Assembly (NCBI GenBank): GCA_009760855.2
Contig: WPIO01000002.1
Coordinates: forward strand, 15,295,001-15,359,000
Direction: 5' to 3'
Length of the DNA: 64,000 nt
Source: Cristatella mucedo
Taxonomy: Eukaryota; Bryozoa; Phylactolaemata; Cristatellidae
Shown here: positions 10,800-22,590 of the stretch, in pieces
Layout: every line of letters begins with the position of its first letter
Numbering within the stretch: position 1 is the stretch's first letter
Notes under the pieces: model-generated
The model's database searches: none
Seen by the model: only the letters and a program-made list of their open reading frames with translations
What the model was told of the DNA's origin: nothing
Position numbers and translations under genes: made by a program

Positions 10800-11020
10800 C
10801 ATCTGTTCTTGGATCGCAACAACTTTTCTCACGCTTAATGACAATGAAACCAACTGTATTGCTATGAACAAACACGGTGTCACTCAGAAACCGAGAAGAC
10901 TCACCTTCAGAATGGGTTCAACCTGCATATCTCCTGCAGCCTCTGCACGACATTAGTGTCGTACTCAGAAGTAAGCTTTGGCCAGATGACATCAGCTCCA
11001 CAGACGAGTCCGCCTGCTGC
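10800..11020 (+). mobile_element. LINE-A RT fragment, relic
   Basis: Sense fragment corresponding to the LINE-A stretch after the YADD box (the region encoding LNDNKTNLLVMGK to SASISPVESA). It is recognisable at 10,838-10,950 as LNDNETN and GSTCISPAASAR. It has stops and frame losses. Confidence 0.65.
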
Positions 11021-11084
11021 AGCTACGAAGAAATTTAAAAAAACCGGGCGAGCTTAGATTGCGATACTACAGCCTCATTGGCCT

Positions 11085-12600
11085 GTTCAGTTGTGACACA
11101 GCGAATTCCAAGAGGCGCGAGTGATTCTCTCGCCGCATAGCTGTTCGGCCCGGCAAAACGGCCAAGGACCCGTTCGGCTGGCCTTTGCTCACGTTCCGAC
11201 GGCGCTGATGGTTTGCCGAAGAATCGGATCTTGGCTCAGCGACGGATGTGTGAGCGCTTCGTCCGTGCCAAGCTGAAATCTTTATATACTATATACTATA
11301 TACTATAGTAAGTATTAAATAGTAAATGATAATTAATAAAAAAATATAATATATCATATATAGTATAGCATATCTACATATCTTCATATGGTCCTGGAAA
11401 AGACTTCTTTCTATCGGGCTCGACAAAACTGCTTCGTTTTTATTATACTATTTTTTAACTTTAGCTAGAGGCCGGCGGCATCCGGCTCAGTTTTTGAAAG
11501 CACGAGACTCCGATGTTGCATTCCTCAATGCAAATTTCGCGAGCCCGAAGGACAAGGTGGCTGCTTGGCTAAGCTGCTTCGGCTGCTGGTAATCTGCATT
11601 TATCTTCGATTGGCAAGCTGTACGATCGCTTCTATTGAGCGAAGCCACTAGTGAAAAAGAGCCGCGCTGATCACTGCTGAAAATAAATGGTTGTAAGAGA
11701 TTCGACACTATGCAGATGATGCGACGTGATGGCCAGGCTGCACGCATATCGCACTTTGAGACATAACTACAGTGTGAGCAGCACTCAAGCATTGCAGGAG
11801 CCTGTAGAACAATGAGATGTGTGTGAACATTTTCAGTGAGAATGACAACTTGAGCTTACCTAGCATAGGACAAAAGCAGCGAGAACATTGTAATTATTCC
11901 CAGTGGCGAATCGAGGGAACGGACAGAGGGGTAGCTGTTACTCGCCCCAACAGAGCCGAAAGGGCAATGACCTGGCAGTGACTTGCCCACCCTGTATATA
12001 CTTCCCGGGGAACGAGCTGCTGCGAAATAACAAAGCCTTCTGAAGCTGAGAAGGATAGACAGTTGCGGCGATGTAATGTGCAACTTCCAGGTGATGAGCA
12101 GCCGCTGAGAGCCTGTTGAATGTTAATCGCTTTTAGGAGCTGTTGGTCTGCTCCCATTATTAGCATTACCACCAGCTGCCACCTAATGTGCTTATACAAA
12201 GCTTGCGTGAAACATAGTGCAGTTTTGTTAATAATTCGAAAAATAGTTTGAATGGATATACAGCATCTTAAAAAATGCTTAGGCAGTCTCAGACTATTAA
12301 AAACAGCTTTATTTATTATTCTACAAAAAATTATTAATGGATACTGGCTCACATTATCAATGAAGGGGTCTCAATATCGGGTTTAGATATTGACTACAAT
12401 GGCACACGTAATCAGCATTCTTATGACAGCGAAAACGCAAACAATTTCATTCCGTAATGGTCAAATAGTCACGGATCAAAGACTGCTCGTTCATAAGATT
12501 CCGTACATCGGGAGAGGGACAGCAGAAATGTTTTAGCAATATATTGCTGTGATTAAGTAATTCTTGCTGTGCTCGCTTAAGCCTTAACCAAGGCTTGCTA
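11085..12600. repeat. Duplicated 5' flank of the 12.6 kb transporter copy
   Basis: Matches, in the same order, pieces of the region upstream of the intact gene. Here 11,085-11,270 pairs with 36,400-36,530, 11,560-11,920 with 36,905-37,260, and 12,130-12,400 with 39,250-39,510. No ORF is convincing. A short AT-rich stretch with repeated tatactatatac lies near 11,283. The flank was copied together with the gene and may hold its promoter, but I see no clear core promoter. Confidence 0.65.
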
Positions 12601-12639
12601 TCACTTTGGCAGCTGTCCGGAAATAAAGAGCATGTAGGA

Positions 12640-14880
12640 ATGGCTGCAGAGCCTCCGTCTTCAGCTGTCATCACTGACTGTGACGACGGGGCACCGCTGA
12701 CGAGCCAGACACTCGCTGAGCTACTTCTCTGCATTTGGCCTTCTTCTGTCGTGTGAGTGAGTACGCTTCGGACTAGTCTGACGGGCCTTTGCCTCCGGAA
12801 GCCTCATGCAAGCTCGAACCACGATTGTGTCATCGTCCAGGCAATCTGAACTCTGCGTAATAATAATCTAATAAATCTAAGTGATCTCAGTCTACGATTG
12901 CTGCATGCCGATCTAGTGATTGTAAAGTAATCGGTTGGCTCTGGTTCTTTCAGAGCAACCGGTTACCTCTGCCCTTCTGGCTGCAACTTTCTCACCTTAA
13001 TGTTGCCCTTTTTGGTCCTAGAATCGGCATGCTGCAGGGCCGCCATCTGGTCACCAAGGACGTCGCTTTCACTATCATGCTTCTCTTAAGTTGCCGCTTC
13101 AAGCATCGTGCACCACTAGGCTCCTTCGGAGAAAGAGAGTAGGCTTCGATAATTTCTCGGGTATTTGTACAAATTCCCTCGGGCCATTCGACGCTCATGG
13201 ACCTCAGGCAGATGACCGGAGTGCCGGTCGAAGGCTCAGCCATAGTTTTTGTATCGCAGTCGGCAGGCCTGTTCGTGGGCTCACTCACGGCCAAGCCAAT
13301 ATTCGACAGGATCAACCGCGAGATGGCCATGGCCTTGGCATTGCTCGGACAAGTAATCTTCACGGCCACCATACCCGTCACGCCAGTTCCCTCCGTCATG
13401 TGCATTGCCTTCGGAGGTCAAGGCTTCTTCATCGGGGTAGTCACAATAGGTGATTATAACAGCTGTTCTTCAGTGTGGGAGAGCTTGCACTGCAGGCTGT
13501 AAGATCATTTCCTCCCAAGACCAAGTAGTTTGGCGTTCAGTGTGTGCTGCAGCAAAATAATAAGTGCCGCTTAAGTGAGCCGGCGCGGCCTTCGCTCTTC
13601 GTATTTCCATGATATCTGAGGTGTAATCACACTTTTCCTCAAGCTCGGTGGTCAGAAGCGAAACGGAATGTACCTGCAAGCGGTCTACCTGGGCGTGTCG
13701 GTTGGATCCATAGTCGGACCCTTCATGGCCAAGCCCTTTTTTGTCGGTGGAAGCCAGGCAAAAAGGTTCAAGCAAAATAATCGACCTTCTTCTGGCGACA
13801 AAGGCTCCGCTTAGAGACCATATACCGGGAAATGTCGGTTTTGATGGCAACGGAGTGCCCTTACCAATCCAAAATGCATCAATGTCTACTGAGGCAGGCA
13901 TACAACTAGTGTCTATAACCACCACCCTACTGCCAGACAGTAACACACTCTCAGCTGCTGTGGGCTTGTCTAATAGTGAACCGATTCTCAATATTTCTTT
14001 ACACATTCTGGTGACTTCGGCTTTCAACGGGTCTGTCATGGCCCCCATAATGAAAGTGCTGCAGGACTTAGCTACACCCCGACAAACGTCTTATATGACT
14101 ATGTACTAATAGCAACCATATCAGCTATACCGTCGATAGCATTTTTTATTTTGTACACTCCAAGGAACCAAGCCAAATGCTTTGGTTTGGTGACAGTCGG
14201 CTCAGCCCCATCGATGCCAGGCGACATGTCGTGCTGCAACAGCTTTAGCAGTCAGCCATTAGGAGCACTTTGTGGCTCGTCTCCACCCACTGCACTCTTC
14301 CTAGCATTGCTCTTTCTGCAGTGCTTCGTGTTATTCGGTATGCAGGACTGCTACTCCAACATGTTAACCACGTTCGTCATGCTCAGTGATCTGCGGCTAC
14401 CGAAGGTATACGACGTGTATGCAACATCGACTTTCTGGGCAGCCATTTGCTTTGGCCGCCTGAACGGTATCTGTATAGCCCGGTTGATGTCTCCAAGCAA
14501 GATGTTGCTCGTCGACGCGATGTTAGCTGTGGCAGCTGCCGTTGTACTGCTTTTATCTGGACAGAGGAGCGAGTACGTGCTGTGGGTGTTCTCGGCAGTT
14601 CTCGGCCTCGCCTTTGCCACAGTGAACGCAGCCACAATCTCCTGGGCGGCTAGCCGTGTCAGCAGCAACGGCTACCTGCTGACGATCATCATGGTGGGAC
14701 GGTGCACTGGTCTGCTGACCGTGCCGACGGTAGTTGCAGCCGTTTTTCGAGCCGCTGGTGCGATGTCCCTCATGAGAGCGCTCATGGCTGTGACCATTCT
14801 ACATCTACTCTGCCTTACAGCAGCAGAGGTTTGTAGTGAAGCGCATTGGCGTTAGTGGCAAGCTTTACGAAAAGCAGCAG
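12640..14880 (+). pseudogene. MFSD4-like transporter, three-exon pseudogene
   Basis: Exon-by-exon homologue of the intact gene at 39.9-42.0 kb. Exon A (12,640-12,752) begins with ATG GCT GCA GAG and ends at a GTGAGT donor, but is one base short against the intact copy. Exon B (about 13,160-13,449) has lost its acceptor (CG where the intact copy has AG) and carries a 4-bp insertion near its start; its MDLRQMTGVPVEGSA block is otherwise well preserved. Exon C (13,621-14,880) has an extra T in a T6 run near 13,735, a 1-bp deletion near 14,045 and a shift near 14,830. Long open pieces survive at 13,741-14,109 and 14,151-14,855, the latter covering the C-terminal membrane half. The lesions suggest fairly recent loss of function. 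Confidence 0.88.
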
Positions 14881-15244
14881 ACAACGTCCGTTGGCTCGCC
14901 TGAGTAATCCTTCACAGGCTTCAATGGAAGTGCTGTGATAGAAGCTAGCTCGAAGCGAAGGCAGCCGATTAAAGCAAATACTGGTGATTAATTACCTTGT
15001 ATCGGGAAGAAGTGATCTTTTGAGCATTTGATTTGGTCGTCTTTCTAGGCTTGGAGTCGTCTGCAGTTCGCGAGCATGGTTTGTGACGTAATATCGACCT
15101 GCACTAAAATCTCAGCCCTAACTTAAGTTCAGGCAAAATGAGGCAGTCTGCAGCTCCACCTGCCGCACTCGACAGCCTCGAGCTCTACTACATTTCCATG
15201 TTTTCATGCACGAAAACTGCCCACAAAGGATCTTTTACAAATAA

Positions 15245-15893
15245 CTGATAATAATAAAAATAAATAATAGCACACCTGATAAAGCGCCCTCAGAGAACTC
15301 AATCTCTTTCTAGATGCTTTACATTTGCTGCAAGGAAACGTGATCGAATGGTAAGTGGTATCATGCTTGATAAACGACATGAATAACATGGTTAGGGGTG
15401 ACATGCACAGGGTCAGCATGCAAGTGTGGTCAGTGGCAGCATGCACAGTGTAAGAACGCATAAGCACACGAAGGACGAATCACAGGGACCCAATAAATGC
15501 TATCCTAAGTAAGTGTGTTTTCAAGTTCTTTATAAATTTGATCAAGTCAGGGGATGTCGTGACGGAAGTCGATAGTGAGTTCCAGGCTTTGGGAGCTTAC
15601 GAACTAAATGCACGGTCTCCTCAGATTTGAGGTTTGTACGAGATATTGGTAAATTGTTAGATTCCGAAAAGCTAGTGGTACAATGGTTGGCCTGGTATTA
15701 GATATTGTAGATAGGCTGGAGGCAGATAATGAAGGGACCCAAAGATGAGCGATAGAAAAGTTGAAGTCGATCCGTTGCTTGACTGGTAGCAATTGCAGGG
15801 AGGCTAGAAGTGGTGTCACGTGGCAACTGCGACGCTCACTACAGAAAAGCTTAGCTGAAGAGTTTTTCACCAGCTGTAAGCACCTGATTGCAC
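15245..15893 (-). mobile_element. LINE-A copy, 5'-truncated
   Basis: Antisense: AT-rich tail, terminal hairpin (cgccctcagagaactcaatc), 3' UTR, then the C-terminal coding end. Part of that end is still open at 15,604-15,870 (CHVTPLLASLQLLPVKQRID). It is truncated by or adjoins the hAT-like fragment starting near 15,897. Confidence 0.85.
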
Positions 15894-15896
15894 CTG

Positions 15897-16049
15897 TACA
15901 TACAGTTTTTCATGTTGCGGTGACCCCCGTTCATAAAATTATTGTGTGTAAAATGTGGGAATGCGTGTTTTCCGATGGTCTTAGGCGACTCATGTGAAAG
16001 GGTCGTTCTACTCCCAAAGGGGTTGCGACCCAAAGGTTGAGAATCGCTG
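15897..16049 (+). mobile_element. SPIN-like hAT non-autonomous element (MITE), 5'-truncated
   Basis: The segment contains catgttgcggtgaccccc, then cataaaattatt, then ccgatggtcttaggcgac, then aaagggtcgtt. It ends ggttgcgacccaaaggttga followed by gaatcgctg. From memory, these blocks in this order are those of the SPIN (Space Invader) hAT MITEs known from tetrapods and a few invertebrates, whose terminal repeat ends GGTTGAGAACCGCTG. The right terminal repeat is present and ends at 16,049. The left terminal repeat (about 35-40 bp) is missing where it meets the LINE-A copy. No transposase is encoded. Confidence 0.75.
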
Positions 16050-16059
16050 GCTTAGAAAG

Positions 16060-17390
16060 TGTACAGGTCTATGTATTCGCGTTTCTGCAAAAATCAAAGA
16101 GTCTGTTCACTGATGCGTGAGAGTTAGTTTTAACTAGATTATAAGAAGCCACATGCTTCAATTACCTAATAATTTTTAAAATAGGCTCCACGATAGTGAT
16201 TTCTCAAGACTGCGTTTTAAAATAAAATGAAGCGACCCATTTAACTCTCCTTCAATCCTGCAGCATAATTTAATGATTGATAAAATCAAGGGAAAAGCTC
16301 AAATCTGCACGAAGACACAGGACATCACAACTATGTGAAAAGTCACAAACGAATGCCTAGAATCTGCCAAAAAGACTTAATCAGTTCACACGGTTTAATT
16401 TATATCATTTCCACTGGACTTTGCACAGTGGCATTAAGTCTTATAACCGCATAAATGTCAAAGCAAAAAAAATTAGTAGAAAATCACACATGAGAAACTT
16501 ACGATTTTTGGATTTAGAAAGCATCCAAAATCAGCCAGGAGGACTTCGTGCTCAAAAACAGCCACGTGTATGAACTTCTCTGGAAGGTGTTGTAAGGAGC
16601 CTCGGGAATAAACTTAAGCACTTTGCCCTCCACCATTTTTTTAATATTATTTTGCTGGTTTATATCTGCGTAAATTACTGAATACGTGGCTTAAACTTCT
16701 TCTTTCGTCTATCCGGCACGTAGCTACCGGTGAGACGAGCTCCTTTTTTCTGCTACTGGGGCACCAGGCTCAGCAGCCGTTTCAGGCGTCTCGCCGGCAC
16801 TGTTGTTGGTGGTGCGACCGAAGAAAGGCAGTGCTCAGACGAGAGTAACGAAAGTCGAAGTACACATAGCTCATGCGTCGAAAGTGCCATCGCCACTTTT
16901 TGAGAAACCCCGTTATTGTATCGTCCCGATCAACGGAATCGGCATTGAGATGGACGGAGTCTGTCGACATTCAGCTGACGTCAGACCGACGCAGCTGCTA
17001 AAGAGCGAGTAGGTCTCCAACAGTAGCCATTGTAACGCTGTTTTCGCCAACGAATCCGTTCCATAGCATCGGCCGAGATGTAACCAGCGATTTTCCACAC
17101 TATATAGGGACTAATTGCACACTGCTCAGATGCTTGCAATAATAACAATAATAATAATAATGATAATGCACTTGATAAAGCGCCCTCAGAGAACTCAATC
17201 TCTCTTTAGGCGCTGTACATTTGCTGCTAAGGATAATGCAATTCAATGGTGAGTAATATCATGCTTGATAAACAATAGAGTACTGATTTGGACGCTCGAT
17301 GGTTCTATGATTTATTTGCTCGTGTCGGATATGCGGATATTTTCCACTAGCTTTTTAGGCTATTGTGTAAATAAAATATAGAACTTTGGT
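16060..17390. repeat. Duplicated block downstream of the transporter (partners 44,335-45,075 and 45,895-46,260)
   Basis: Shares gttcactgatgcg, cccatttaaccct/ctct, gatgtaaccagcgatttt and ctatgatttatttgctcgtg with the other copies, in order. An ORF at 16,803-17,012 (PRYCIVPINGIGIEMDG) aligns over about 45 residues with one at 44,628 onward (PRYCIVLDQRNWHQGG), which may be an exon remnant. All three copies end in a tgtataaataaaatata-like polyadenylation-type signal. A LINE-A tail is inserted only in this copy. Confidence 0.6.
17135..17278 (-). mobile_element. LINE-A 3' tail, inserted after block duplication
   Basis: About 140 bp of antisense LINE-A: (AAT)n tail, hairpin and the start of the UTR. 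The two homologous blocks near 44,960 and 46,130 lack it at the same point, so it inserted after the duplication. Confidence 0.85.
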
Positions 17391-19540
17391 TTGATCCACC
17401 AAGTTACTCACAAATCTCACATTGGTGGCCATGTTCTGGATCTCACAGCTAACGATATCGGCTCCACTGACCTTGGTGTACGCCAGCTGACCATCTAGGC
17501 TCATTGCAGGGCCTAAATAATGTCACCATTCCATTGCAGGTGCGGGGCAAAGTCAATTTTGTCCAGCGATGCAACTTTAAATAAAAAGCATTGATGCCCT
17601 GGAGATGCTTTATCAATCAGTCGGTGAGAAAAGTCTTCTCGATCAGCACATATACCAACCGACAGATTCGATACCTTCATTAATGTGGTTAACATGAACC
17701 TTAAGAGTGTCATAGACCCGAACACTCCCATAAATTCATTCCGTTTGCAGATTCGCGAAAATGTCTTTCAATTTTCCGAAAAACTTCAAAAGACATGCCG
17801 TGGAGGGTGCCTGCTTGAATGCCGGCTGGAGAAATCTAGGTCTGCCGACGATCTAATCTAAAAGCCAATCTAAAAGACTTCCTCCGAGTCTACATTGGTA
17901 TCTTGGAAAAGCTTGAGCTTTTCCCCTCGAAAACTGAGGTCCTGCAGTCAGACCCAAACGAGAGTTACGAGAAGGCAAACAATGTGTTTTCCAATTCTGA
18001 GAGGTCTGACTACCCGGATTTTAATTGGTCAGCCAAGAGGTATCCAGCCTTCTTCACTGGAAGGATTACACATGCCATAACTTCTTTGACTAATCCAATT
18101 GTCGAGTGGCAACCTGTGACCTTTCTTTTCCGGTTTTTCTGCATGCGATGAGGTTAGCTTAATAAAGTCTCGTTCTCGTTTGCCGAAGACTCTCTGCCAC
18201 TCCTCTTTAGTCTTGCCTTCTCAGCCAAATTGAGAACAGCCAAAACTGAGGTTCTGTCTGCTTCACTGCGAAAACGATCAGTAGCCAAGTCAGCTAAATC
18301 GGCCATCACTAGATCAATACGTTAAAAGTCCGAAAATTATTCAGAGGTCCTAGCAAACAATTGCATAATTTACATTAGTTCATTTCGTAAAACATTTTTG
18401 AACTTTCTTATCCAGTCGTCTTAAATCCGTGTAGTGCGGGAATCTGGTCTCATCCACATGACCAGTCTGTAGTGGAATTCCACGAGGGGCCGTCCTGTCA
18501 TTTACTGTTCCTTATTTATACCGAACCCTCGTGAACAGTGATTCGGGCGCATAGAATTGGCTATTAATTTTATTCTAGCGATACTCAGCTATAGGTTTGT
18601 AAGCCACAGATATCTGCAGCAGTAACAGATCAACCTAACGCTTACACGACAGATTTTAAAAACAGTATATCGGAAAATTTGCTTATAATTAATGTCGATA
18701 TTACAGCACTGCCACTGCTAGGACCACAGAACCGCGTTGCTGCAGTTTTGCTGGAGGACCTAGATGTTCTAATCGACCATGCTATTGTGCAGCTGTCAAC
18801 GTGTGCTCGAAATTTAGATATCGTCTTTGACACCTGGTAAAACTTTGAAAGTTTCATTTAGAAGGCCCATACTACCTTTACTGCTAAAAATCACTTCCGA
18901 TCTATTTTTAATACGATGGATTACTAACATCTATAGCTTGCAAAAGTGTCACTAGCTCCCTAGTTTTTTCTCAGCTAAATTATTGCCAATCCATTTAGGC
19001 TAGGCTACTAAAAAGCGCTTAGGAGCTGGTGAATGATATGGATGCAAAGCTCGTTAAAAAAATCCCCGAGTTTTGACCTTGTGTCTCCTTTGCTGAATGA
19101 GATTCAGTGTATTTCTTTTGATCAACGGATGCAGAGAACACTTCATACGCTGACCGACAAGGCCTGGAGTGGCTTGGCTCATTATACCCAGCTGGACAGC
19201 TACACCAGTCTTAGCCTCATCTAGTCCTCAGGTTCTCAATGGACAAGAATTTAACTGTTCATTCCTCCAATGCCAGACCATTAGCGACTGAAGCTTTTAA
19301 CGCGCAGGTTACGGACTTAAGAATCCAGCTCTAAAATTCTTGTAAACCGCCTCTTAAAACTGCCGACTGCGGGAACATCCTTAATAGGTGTCTTATGCTG
19401 CTACTTCGATGCTACTCGTTACATCATCTGCTCGCCTGACTCACTTTCATGCTTCTCACTTTCTCTGTGTCCCTAGAGATCAAGTCTGTTGGTTAGAGAC
19501 TGTCAAACGCAAATTTGGCTCTCAGTAGGGCTGCATATAA
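17385..19540 (+). mobile_element. LINE-B: second, older CR1/L2-like retrotransposon
   Basis: A closed-frame relic whose translation fragments follow the order of a non-LTR polyprotein. First comes the end of the endonuclease (HVLDLTANDIGS), then the linker, then an ORF at 17,895-18,151 (SNSERSDYPDFNWSAKR). A degenerate GIPRGAVLS box (equivalent of GVPQGSVLG) follows near 18,480. The C-terminal part at 19,033-19,224 ends near NEIQCISFDQRMQRTLHTL, equivalent to the LHWLPI-QRI segment. The sequence differs clearly from LINE-A, so this is another family. Confidence 0.7.
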
Positions 19541-19699
19541 CTATACAGGGTAATACACAGCCTTCCCGGCTTTTCGTAGTCAGAGACGGAGATATATTTC
19601 ATTACATCAGAGCATTAAGCGAGCTTAAGTTTTGAATGCACCATTTTTATTTCGTGAAATCAAAGTGCTTCATATTTTATAAGGAAAGTAATATTGAAC

Positions 19700-21650
19700 C
19701 GTTCCTTTGGTAGCTGTCTGGAAGCAAAGGGCATATCATAAAGTGGACGGAGCCTCTGTCTTACCCAGCCATCGCCAACTGGGCAAACGGAGCATCACTG
19801 CCGGACAAATGAATCATATCACTAACGAGAGGGATTATTCATGAGCTGCTGTTCTGCTTTATCAATCTTCGTCGGCCGTGAGAGTCAGAGTATCCCGATG
19901 CTTCACTGAATTCCTTGAATCTGACCAACTAGCAGCCGGATTCTGTTATGAAACCCGTAGATCCGATCGAGCTGATTGACTCTCTCAAGCTTCGTCACAG
20001 CCATTGGTCTCCTGCAATCCTCCTTGGCGACATTTTTACCAGCACTTAAACCTTTACCATTGCTGCTTTTTATGCTGCTGATGGTGCCATTTTGATCAAC
20101 GATCATACTGCTTGTGCTGTCTATCAGGCTTAGTCGATACTTTTGTAAACGTAGTTTTTTGCATTAGTGCTACTGCAGAGAAAGAGAACACATTTCAATG
20201 CCTAATGGGGCTTTTGTCTCAACTCTCTAGGATCGACTCTACTGGACCTCAGACAAGTAACTGAAGTACCAGCAGAAGACTCGGCCATAATCTTAACATT
20301 GCAGTAGGCAGGTATGTTCGTAGGCTCACTCTCGGCAGAGCTCATATTCGATCATACCAACCAAGACCTCACCATGACCTTGGCGTTTCTCGGACAGGCA
20401 GCCTGCACGGCCGTCATACCCGTCGCACCGCTTTTTGGTGTCGTGTGAGTTGCCTTGGCCTCTCGGGGCTTCTTTATGGCGTGTACAGAGTTGGTACGTT
20501 TTGTTTGTGAGTGCTGGTATGTACTGTGCTTGCTGCTGTTTTTTTTCATCCAGTGGCTAAATAGGTTAGAGGTCAGTAGTTGCATGTGCAATGTCAAAGA
20601 AAACTAGTGCTGCTTGTAGAAGCCCATCCAAATGTGGTGAAGTAATATTTTTCTAACATCTCGGGGGTTACAACCACTTGCCTCGATCTCGGCGCGAAAA
20701 GGCAAAACGGCATGCAATTGCATGCCGTCTATCATGGCTTGTCGGTCAGCTCTATAGTCGGACCGTGCCCGACCAAGCTCTTTCTGTCGGTGGAAGCCAG
20801 ACGCCAAAGTTGGAGCGAAATAATCGATCCGCTTCTTGAGACAATGGTTTCATCTGGTGACAAAATACACAAATGTCCTGGTCTCGATGAAAGAGAAGTC
20901 TCTGTGCCCGGCCATAAAGCATTCTATGCCACTGGAGCTGGATTACTGCTGTTGACTACTTTCAATGTACCAAATAAATACCGTCGACATAGGCATGCTA
21001 CATTCGGCCGCCGTTGAGTGCCCTTTATGGTTCATTTCCGCCTTTGGCATTTTTTCTGGTATTGTTTTGTGTGCAGGGCCTCGCATTCTTTATATAATAA
21101 GCAGCTGCTCTAACATGCTTGCTACGTTTGTGATGCTCAGCGACCTGTGGCTGAGCAAAGAAAGCGGCCCGTACATGAACATGGATGGTGTACGGTATGC
21201 CACTCCTGCGTAAGGCGGCCGCTTAAGCACTATCTGGCTAGAGCAATTCGTGTGCCACACAGTATGCATTTCGGCGACTCGGCGCTGGCCGTAGCAGCTG
21301 CCGTCGGGCAGCCTTACTTAGAACAGGTGAGCGAGTGCTTTATGAGGGTGTTCTCGGCCGTTCTCGGCCTCGCCTTTGCCGAAATAAAAAAAGCCACAGT
21401 CACGTTGTCTGCGGGCTGAGTCTAGCGTTATCGATTCGTGCAGACCTTCATCATTGGAGGACCATGCCTTGATCTGCCGGCTTTACCGACGGCCATTGCA
21501 GACGTCTTTCAAATCGCGACACAATGCCATTCATGACAGTGTTCCTGGTTGTAGGGGTAGCTCAGGGTCACTGCCTTGCAGAATCGGAGCCCATTTTGTA
21601 GTGCTGAGAGACCAAGGCAGAGATAACAGAAAGGCAGAGTATTGACCACG
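19700..21650 (+). pseudogene. MFSD4-like transporter, heavily decayed copy
   Basis: All three exons can be traced. The exon A region (about 19,700-19,885) lacks an intact frame. Exon B (about 20,232-20,490) follows a ctctag acceptor and reads LLDLRQVTEVPAEDSAI before an in-frame stop (TAG near 20,308). Exon C (from about 20,700) has an open piece at 20,712-21,017 (GLSVSSIVG and FLSVEARRQ). Later blocks (SNMLATFVMLSDLWLSK near 21,111, VFSAVLGLAFAE near 21,350) are in shifted frames. Much of the extracellular loop is deleted. Older than the 12.6 kb pseudogene. Confidence 0.82.
20708..20727. repeat. Perfect 20-bp palindrome inside the decayed transporter
   Basis: Reads cggcatgcaattgcatgccg. The intact copy has the non-palindromic cggtatgtacttgcaagccg at the same place (start of exon C coding MYLQA). 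Confidence 0.9.
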
Positions 21651-21794
21651 GAAACTTTACTCATCTAGATGAAATTTAGCTAACGCTTTAAGAATTTGCG
21701 AGCTTGTTTAAAGGGCCGGATAACAGAAGGGCTATCATGCAAGATCGTATGATTTATTAATTATTTTATCATACGCATCTCGATAAAAATCCCG

Positions 21795-21945
21795 AACCTG
21801 GTCCAGCGGTTAAGGTGCTCGCCCCGACTAAGGTCTGGCTGAGGTCGTGGGCTCGAGCCCTGATGCATATTTGAAGTGCCTAAATAGAGATTTAGTTCTC
21901 TTGGGGCGCTATACAAATGAACTATATTTTTTAACCTTTTTATTT
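21795..21945 (+). mobile_element. SINE-1 copy
   Basis: A clean copy: tggtccagcggttaagg (A-box), ccgactaaggtctggctgag, B-box ggctcgagccc, then the tail hairpin (tagagatttagttctcttgg, ending gggcgct) and an AT-rich end. Confidence 0.88.
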
Positions 21946-21949
21946 AATT

Positions 21950-22590
21950 AATTCAAATTGATACATGTGATTTGGAATGAAAGTGTGGTGAACCTACCAG
22001 GAAAGCTATTATTCAAGTTATTTCTATGAGCGAGAGATAGAGAGAGAGTGAGACAGAGAGAGCAGTCACTGGACCAATTACTGGCAGTGAAGTAATGCAC
22101 GTGTGATTTATGGATTGTCCACTATATTAATCGTGAGCCTGACAGTAGTATCTTTCATTAAACGACGGTCTGCCGCTCAGTGAGTTGTAGTGGCTCGATG
22201 ATCATAGCCGGCTGAGCCAGTTTAGTGCATTTGTGGCTCAAGCCTTTTACCCTGACTTTGACCGATCTACAGCCGGAGAGATTGGGCACTACAGATTGTA
22301 CGGCATGGTTTCTGAATTAGGGCCGATAATCAATTGTTTCCTAGCAAGCTAGTAGCCGGATCACAATTTTCTTGCTAGAAAGTTGCTTGCTAGTTTGTAC
22401 GTCAAAGCAAGTGGCTCCGTGGTTGAATTGCAGGACACATCCTGTGGCACAGCTGAGGATATAGCAATGATGGCTGCCGAAGCATGTATTTTTCAGGCTG
22501 GAAACGACAGCCACTTTCTTTATTCGCTATTGTTGCTGTCATTTGAAGAATATCTGCTTCGCCTCTGCTGCTTAATTTCCGTCAAACCTG
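21950..22590. other. Unassigned interval with an open frame
   Basis: Holds a short GA-rich run near 22,030 and an ORF at 22,383-22,700. The last third of that ORF (DDFASLTKRIIRSHPDGQWF) belongs to the LINE that follows. The first two thirds match nothing I recognise. Confidence 0.4.

Noticed and set aside
13470-14048. 192-codon minus-strand ORF
   Set aside because: Antisense of the transporter pseudogene exon C. The + strand has clear homology.
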